Source: Flammeovirgaceae bacterium UBA6059 (GTDB lineage: Bacteria > Bacteroidota > Bacteroidia > Cytophagales > Cyclobacteriaceae). From it: 38,866 bases of DNA. Below the pieces are notes generated by a model. That model ran no database searches. It was not told the DNA's origin and saw only the letters and a program-made list of their open reading frames with translations. Shown in pieces: positions 34,984-38,866 of the stretch (position 1 is its first letter; every line of letters begins with the position of its first letter). A program made the translations under genes and the position numbers. Where the stretch lies: positions 1 through 38,866 of the forward strand of contig DIYH01000042.1 in assembly GCA_002435755.1 (NCBI GenBank). Reading direction: 5' to 3'.

Positions 34984-36219
34984 ATGAATAAGTATTTGAA
35001 AATATTGCTTAGGGTACTTGGTGTTTTAGTGCTTGGTATCTTGTTCGGGTTCTTATTCGTCTACCTATTGCTCGATATGCAAGGGTTTAGATTGGTGAAG
35101 GAAAAGTATGGTGACAAGTTGATGCCTGAGCGTCAGTTTGAGGTATCAGCAACTCCTCTCAGCAGCGTTGCAGATACTACCGTAAACAATGTTATCCTGA
35201 TCATAGGAGATGGTATGGGTATCAATCAGGTAGAGCTCACACGATATAAGTATTATGGCCCTGCCGGAAATCTTCATATGGAGCGCTCTCCAGTAGCAGG
35301 GTTAGTAGAAACTAAACCGGCTGGAGACAGCCTGATCACTGATTCTGCTGCTGGAGCTACTGCGATGGCTACCGGATATAAGACCGACAATGGTATGGTG
35401 AGCATGACGCCTGATAGTGTGATAAGGACTACCATATTGGAGGTGTTAGACAAAAAGGGTTGGATGACAGGACTGATTACTACGAGTAGTATCACGGATG
35501 CTACGCCAGCGGCTTTCGCTTCTCACGTGCCGGAGAGAGATATGATGATAGAGATAGCTGTGCAGATGCTCGATCATCGTGTCAACTTTATGGCGGGAGC
35601 CACAGGTGGGTTTGAAGGCATCTACCCACTACAAAAAAAATCAGTAGAAAAAATGGCTGCCCAGGTGGGTTATGATGTCGTCAGGAAGATAGAAGACCTG
35701 AGTACTGCGAATGATACACTAGTACTGGCATTGTTTGAAAACCTGGCAACTGATGTAACGGCTGAGAAGGTTGAGTTCCTAGAAAGTGAGCCGACACTTA
35801 AAGAACTCACAGAATCAGCACTTGCTCGATTGAGTAAGAGTGACAACTTTTTCCTTATGGTAGAGCAGGAAGGTACCGACAATGGTGGACACATCAATGA
35901 TGCGGATTATCTGACTGCACATCTGAAAGAGATGGATGATGCTGTAGCATCGGCACTTGAATTTGCAGAACAGGATGGACAGACATTGGTGATCGTAACA
36001 TCAGATCATGAGACAGGCGGGTTGACTTTCGCCCAGGGTAATATGAAGGATGGAGTTAATGTGAGTTGGTCAACTTCAGGTCATACTGGTCAGCCCGTTC
36101 CACTATTCGCCTATGGACCGTATGCCGCTCGCTTCGGAGGGAAGCTGGAGAATACCGATCTTCCGAAGATTTTAGGAGAAATACTTGGACTGACAGAGTT
36201 TAACTCGATGAATAATTGA
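34984..36219 (+). CDS. Membrane-anchored alkaline phosphatase
   Basis: This 411-residue enzyme releases phosphate from organic phosphomonoesters. A single N-terminal helix (LLRVLGVLVLGILFGFLFVY) anchors it in the membrane with the catalytic domain outside. The metal and nucleophile motifs are GDGMG (D76), TDSAAGATAMATG (D120, S121, S121 being the nucleophile), EQEGTDNGGHIND, SDHETGG and HTGQPVP near the C-terminus, which together supply the two zinc and one magnesium sites. Expression is from the promoter at 34892, and a terminator-like hairpin follows at 36228. Whether it answers to phosphate limitation is not visible. Confidence 0.95.
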   Translation: MNKYLKILLRVLGVLVLGILFGFLFVYLLLDMQGFRLVKEKYGDKLMPERQFEVSATPLSSVADTTVNNVILIIGDGMGINQVELTRYKYYGPAGNLHMERSPVAGLVETKPAGDSLITDSAAGATAMATGYKTDNGMVSMTPDSVIRTTILEVLDKKGWMTGLITTSSITDATPAAFASHVPERDMMIEIAVQMLDHRVNFMAGATGGFEGIYPLQKKSVEKMAAQVGYDVVRKIEDLSTANDTLVLALFENLATDVTAEKVEFLESEPTLKELTESALARLSKSDNFFLMVEQEGTDNGGHINDADYLTAHLKEMDDAVASALEFAEQDGQTLVIVTSDHETGGLTFAQGNMKDGVNVSWSTSGHTGQPVPLFAYGPYAARFGGKLENTDLPKILGEILGLTEFNSMNN

Positions 36220-36227
36220 AAACTGAT

Positions 36228-36262
36228 AAAGGATAAAACTTCAATGGTGAAATGTCCTTTTT
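36228..36262 (+). terminator. Probable terminator after the alkaline phosphatase gene
   Basis: AAAGGA (36228-36233) pairs with TCCTTT (36255-36260), with an inner TTCA-ATGG-TGAA stem, and the T run extends to 36262. The stem is imperfect. Confidence 0.5.
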
Positions 36263-36265
36263 CTG

Positions 36266-36679
36266 CTAACCTTTTCGTTTCTCCTTCCTTATCATAAACT
36301 TTAATCCTGACCAATCATCGCTTACTGCGCAGACTTTGGTGTCTACCAGGTCTGTAGTGTCAAGGATATAATTCCTGATAACATCACGATTGATATCTGT
36401 CGGAATTTTGGAAGTGCCTTTAGGCCAGGAGACCCATATCATTCCGGTAGGCTTAATCGCTGCGGCTACATCTCCAAGCCCTTCAGTGAAATCGCTTTCT
36501 CTGGTTAGGAACCAATGGATGAAGTCGAAAGGTCCATCTGACTCTCCGAAATTCGCCTGATCCGGTAATCTACCCAGCCATTCGAAATAACTCGAAGGGG
36601 CGTTGAGTTCGAGGCAAGCATATCCTGATTTGATCCCAAGCTTCTTGATAAGTGGAGTGCCAGAATAGTCAGACATCAT
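36266..36679 (-). CDS. DUF3052-family protein
   Basis: This 137-residue protein matches DUF3052: SGTPLIKKLGIKSGYACLEL, FDFIHWFLTRESDFTEGL, MIWVSWPKGTSKIPTDI and WSGLKFMIRKEKRK. The family is small, cytoplasmic and of unknown function, often annotated near regulators. The start overlaps the stop of the GNAT gene (ATGATG over TGA), so either of two adjacent ATG codons may be used. It is the last of three minus-strand genes. Confidence 0.8.
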   Translation of the reverse strand: MMSDYSGTPLIKKLGIKSGYACLELNAPSSYFEWLGRLPDQANFGESDGPFDFIHWFLTRESDFTEGLGDVAAAIKPTGMIWVSWPKGTSKIPTDINRDVIRNYILDTTDLVDTKVCAVSDDWSGLKFMIRKEKRKG

Positions 36680-37140
36680 AAAGACTTTTCTAACAAGATA
36701 CGAGATTTCATCGGATCAGGATAGGCTTTAAAGCCTGTGACATGGAAACCATTTCGGATGGCAAACTGGAGCATTGCCTTGTGTTCATTCCGTGTTTTCA
36801 TTTTTAGGATGTCATAGCCTTTTGACAGGCAGTATGCCTCCATTTCACCTGCAAGTTGCTGCGCAATTCCCTTTCTCCTTGCTACTGGTAGTACACCGCC
36901 CATCCAGGAATAAAAGGAGCCATCACCATCCCTATCATAGCCCACTTTGAATGCACAAGGCTTGCCCCATTCGGCAATTAAGATGAGATGATCTACATCG
37001 CCTAACCTGGTTCGGTAGACATCAGCTCCAGCCGGATTTTCAAATTCTGGTATTAGTTGAGAGAGCTTAATGACCTCTTCAATTGAGCCACACCTAATGG
37101 TAATATTATTTACGGGCATCCTTGGTGTAGTCACCTTCAA
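36676..37140 (-). CDS. GNAT-family N-acetyltransferase
   Basis: This 154-residue protein has the GNAT fold: the acetyl-CoA binding loop is VARRKGIAQQLAGEMEAY (about residues 87-104), preceded by FYSWMGGVLP and followed by LKMKTRNEHKAMLQFAIRNGF, the usual helix that completes the site. The acceptor is unknown. It overlaps the end of the M1 peptidase gene; an ATG at 37119 (MPVNNITIRCG) would cut the overlap from 35 to 14 bases and is an equally plausible start. The DUF3052 gene follows with a four-base overlap, so all three genes form one operon. Confidence 0.88.
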   Translation of the reverse strand: MKVTTPRMPVNNITIRCGSIEEVIKLSQLIPEFENPAGADVYRTRLGDVDHLILIAEWGKPCAFKVGYDRDGDGSFYSWMGGVLPVARRKGIAQQLAGEMEAYCLSKGYDILKMKTRNEHKAMLQFAIRNGFHVTGFKAYPDPMKSRILLEKSL

Positions 37141-38728
37141 AGAGAAGTTTTCGATCCGGGTCTAGCTCCACCTTTGTCACTTGTCCATTCACAAGATATG
37201 AGTACTCTTTTGACAGTGAATTGACCGGAATAGTCTTGAGGATAGGTTCTGCTCTATTGGTAATATGGATCGCTACTTCCACACTCAGCTTGTCAAAGGC
37301 ACGCATTTGTGCTTGCTTAATGCGAATGCCTATTCTTTGATCTCCACCTGTCTGCCGCCACGACCAGTCGAGTTTAGGAAGATCAGGCCGGTACAGCCAT
37401 GTAGTAAAGAAAGACCCGAGCTCCTGGCCGCTATTCTTTTCTACAATAGCCCTAAAGTCATCTGTCAAAGCATTATCATCTCTGTAAGCGATATAATACT
37501 CGCGAACAGAGGCTTGAAAAACTTCATCACCAACTTTATGTCTGAGCATGTGAAGGAACCATGCCCCTTTTTGGTAGCTATTCGCATTGAGCAGTTCATT
37601 GAGCTCGACAACTGTAGTGTCGATGACAGAGCTTTTTGGTTTTTTACGGTTGAAGTCAACCACCCTGACACGGGCTTTTTCCAGATCCTCTCTCATCTCG
37701 TCAATACCTTTCATCTGTTCCACATAGATCATGGTCATATATGTAGCAAATCCTTCGCTTAGCCATACGTGATGCCAGTCCTTTTCACTGGCAGAGTTGC
37801 CAAACCACTGGTGGGCAGTCTCATGAGCTATCAGTCTATCCCTCGGTACTGCACTATTGACTACATTTTCATAATAAAAAATATTGCCAGCATTTTCCAT
37901 ACCTCCATATCGTGTGGTAGACTGCACGTGTGCAAGCTTGGCGTAGGGGTATTCCCCTATCCAGTCATTTAAAAAGTTGAGGATATTGACTGTCTCAGCG
38001 AATTTCTTGATGCCCTTCTTGGCGTCCGATTTATAAAGCCAGGTGCTCACTGGTACACCTGCAGCCTGCCCCTGCTCGAATACTTCAAACTCAGCTGCTC
38101 CGATCACCATCACTTTAGTAGGTATGGGTACATCATTTGACCAGAAATGCTTTACCATCTTTCCAGATAGAGATTCCTGTTTCTTCAATAGTCCTGTCGC
38201 TATAACCTGATACTTCTTGGGAGCAGTCACATGGAAATCCACAGTGGCTTTATCCGATGGATGATCGATAGTGGATAACCAAAGATGAGCACGATTGGGC
38301 CAATTGTCTCCAAAGATCGTGGTTCTTTTCTTGTCATTGGTCCTGATGATCAGGCCATCTTTAGGTGTACCGCTATAGCTGATCTGAAGTGCAAATTCTT
38401 CGCCCTGTTTTAAAGTTTCCGGTAGGTCAATCAAAATACGGTCATCATCATGGACCACTGTCAAAGCCTGACCATTGTACGACAGGTCTGAGATCTGCAT
38501 GCCTGTACCGTCAGTGTTTTCGTCATCGAGATCGAGGTAAAACGATTTGAGAGTGGGGCCAGCTACCGCAACATCTATTTTGGCAACCACATCGATGCGC
38601 GATTGATCTGGGAATAGCTCTATATCGAAGGTATAATGTTGGATATCAACATTAGGGTCAATGGGATATGGATCTGCACCTAACAGTGAATTGCTGATCA
38701 GTAATATCAAAAATGGAAGCACTCGCAT
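37106..38728 (-). CDS. Exported M1-family aminopeptidase
   Basis: This 540-residue protein has a signal peptide (VLPFLILLISNSLLGAD). The N-terminal domain of about 200 residues is the M1 beta saddle. The exopeptidase motif is GGMEN (275-279) and the zinc site is HETAH (302-306) with E325 in WLSEGFATY, exactly the HExxH-x18-E spacing. It ends soon after the short helical region, lacking the long C-terminal ERAP1-type domain of larger M1 enzymes. It should remove N-terminal residues from peptides in the periplasm. It is the first gene of a unit with the GNAT and DUF3052 genes. Confidence 0.94.
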   Translation of the reverse strand: MRVLPFLILLISNSLLGADPYPIDPNVDIQHYTFDIELFPDQSRIDVVAKIDVAVAGPTLKSFYLDLDDENTDGTGMQISDLSYNGQALTVVHDDDRILIDLPETLKQGEEFALQISYSGTPKDGLIIRTNDKKRTTIFGDNWPNRAHLWLSTIDHPSDKATVDFHVTAPKKYQVIATGLLKKQESLSGKMVKHFWSNDVPIPTKVMVIGAAEFEVFEQGQAAGVPVSTWLYKSDAKKGIKKFAETVNILNFLNDWIGEYPYAKLAHVQSTTRYGGMENAGNIFYYENVVNSAVPRDRLIAHETAHQWFGNSASEKDWHHVWLSEGFATYMTMIYVEQMKGIDEMREDLEKARVRVVDFNRKKPKSSVIDTTVVELNELLNANSYQKGAWFLHMLRHKVGDEVFQASVREYYIAYRDDNALTDDFRAIVEKNSGQELGSFFTTWLYRPDLPKLDWSWRQTGGDQRIGIRIKQAQMRAFDKLSVEVAIHITNRAEPILKTIPVNSLSKEYSYLVNGQVTKVELDPDRKLLFEGDYTKDARK

Positions 38729-38792
38729 TTTTTGTGTTTAAAGCTACTCGGACTTTAATAGATAAGCCAGTTTGCCGGTAGGTTTGGACAGA

Positions 38793-38866
38793 TCAGCCAC
38801 ATGGATCGGGCATGTCGAGTGTAGGATCCAATGCCTGTGCTACCAGGAAATTTTCGCAAGCCATAC
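38793..38866 (-). CDS. Possible C-terminal end of a further gene, cut by the window edge
   Basis: On the minus strand the frame is open from the window edge to a TGA at 38793-38795, giving MACENFLVAQALDPTLDMPD and PCG. The apparent M may be internal. At 24 codons this could be the real tail of a gene or chance, and no family can be named. Confidence 0.3.
   Translation of the reverse strand, partial: MACENFLVAQALDPTLDMPDPCG

Noticed and set aside
1..38866. TGATCAGG and related words that seem frequent
   Set aside because: I noticed many copies but did not count them carefully, and the word is partly palindromic, so no claim is made.
1..38866. tRNA, rRNA, CRISPR arrays, insertion sequences or prophage genes
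   Set aside because: None seen on either strand; there are no regular spaced repeats, transposase motifs or terminal inverted repeats.

Overview
The window looks like chromosome of a Bacteroidota bacterium, most likely a free-living member of the Cytophagales. The evidence is a very large secreted beta-propeller protein with a C-terminal type IX secretion sorting domain, a compact 290-residue primary sigma factor of the Bacteroidota type, promoters that fit the phylum's -33 TTTG / -7 TAnnTTTG pattern, and many secreted peptidases (M1, M14, M28, M61). There are no tRNA or rRNA genes, no CRISPR arrays, no phage genes and no insertion sequences. It reads as core and semi-core chromosome, not as a genomic island.

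Layout. 66-837: two small membrane proteins (minus). 905-4408: an MBL-fold hydrolase coupled to a TPR/propeller protein, then a beta-lactamase-fold serine hydrolase. 4420-5915: a decayed minus-strand gene with two separate lesions. 6048-7776: a CBS-domain protein divergent from the primary sigma factor rpoD. 7828-10441: a tightly overlapping operon (DeoR-type regulator, VOC protein, MFS transporter) divergent from a SemiSWEET sugar transporter. 10424-11696: a DUF985 cupin and an arginase-family ureohydrolase. 11767-16314: a small lipoprotein and the 1370-residue T9SS protein. 16512-18312: an M28 peptidase and a DUF3299-like exported protein (minus). 18380-20779: an ABC ATPase, a PduO-type cobalamin adenosyltransferase, and a branched-chain aminotransferase with its own promoter and terminator. 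20841-21889: two tandem paralogous exported proteins of unknown function. 21890-24821: a PadR regulator overlapping a MacB/FtsX-like permease. 24993-28009: prfB, correctly read only through a +1 programmed frameshift, then an MFS transporter and a YhhN protein. 27997-29124: a NUDIX hydrolase and a second CBS protein. 29131-36219: M14 carboxypeptidase, DUF3179 lipoprotein, a DUF6884-like protein, M61 peptidase and alkaline phosphatase. 36266-38728: DUF3052, GNAT and M1 peptidase genes. The last 74 bases may hold the end of one more minus-strand gene.

How the genes work together. Nutrient scavenging dominates: exported peptidases, a phosphatase and a T9SS protein outside, and MFS and SemiSWEET transporters in the inner membrane. 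Central functions (rpoD, prfB, ilvE) are scattered among them. Regulation is visible as a perfect PadR-type dyad, a cluster of TGCAT half-sites next to the DeoR gene, several Bacteroidota-type promoters and five intrinsic terminators.

The points most worth a second look are: (1) an octamer, CCGGTAGG/CCTACCGG, present 14 times where about one copy is expected, in two reading frames and strongly biased to one orientation relative to genes; (2) a pseudogene whose frameshift is explained exactly by an 8-bp tandem duplication; (3) an interleaved, pseudoknot-capable set of inverted repeats between two convergent genes; (4) the RF2 frameshift site with a strong internal Shine-Dalgarno sequence; and (5) two tandem secreted paralogs that I cannot assign. 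I did not find a clear new multi-gene defence or biosynthetic system.
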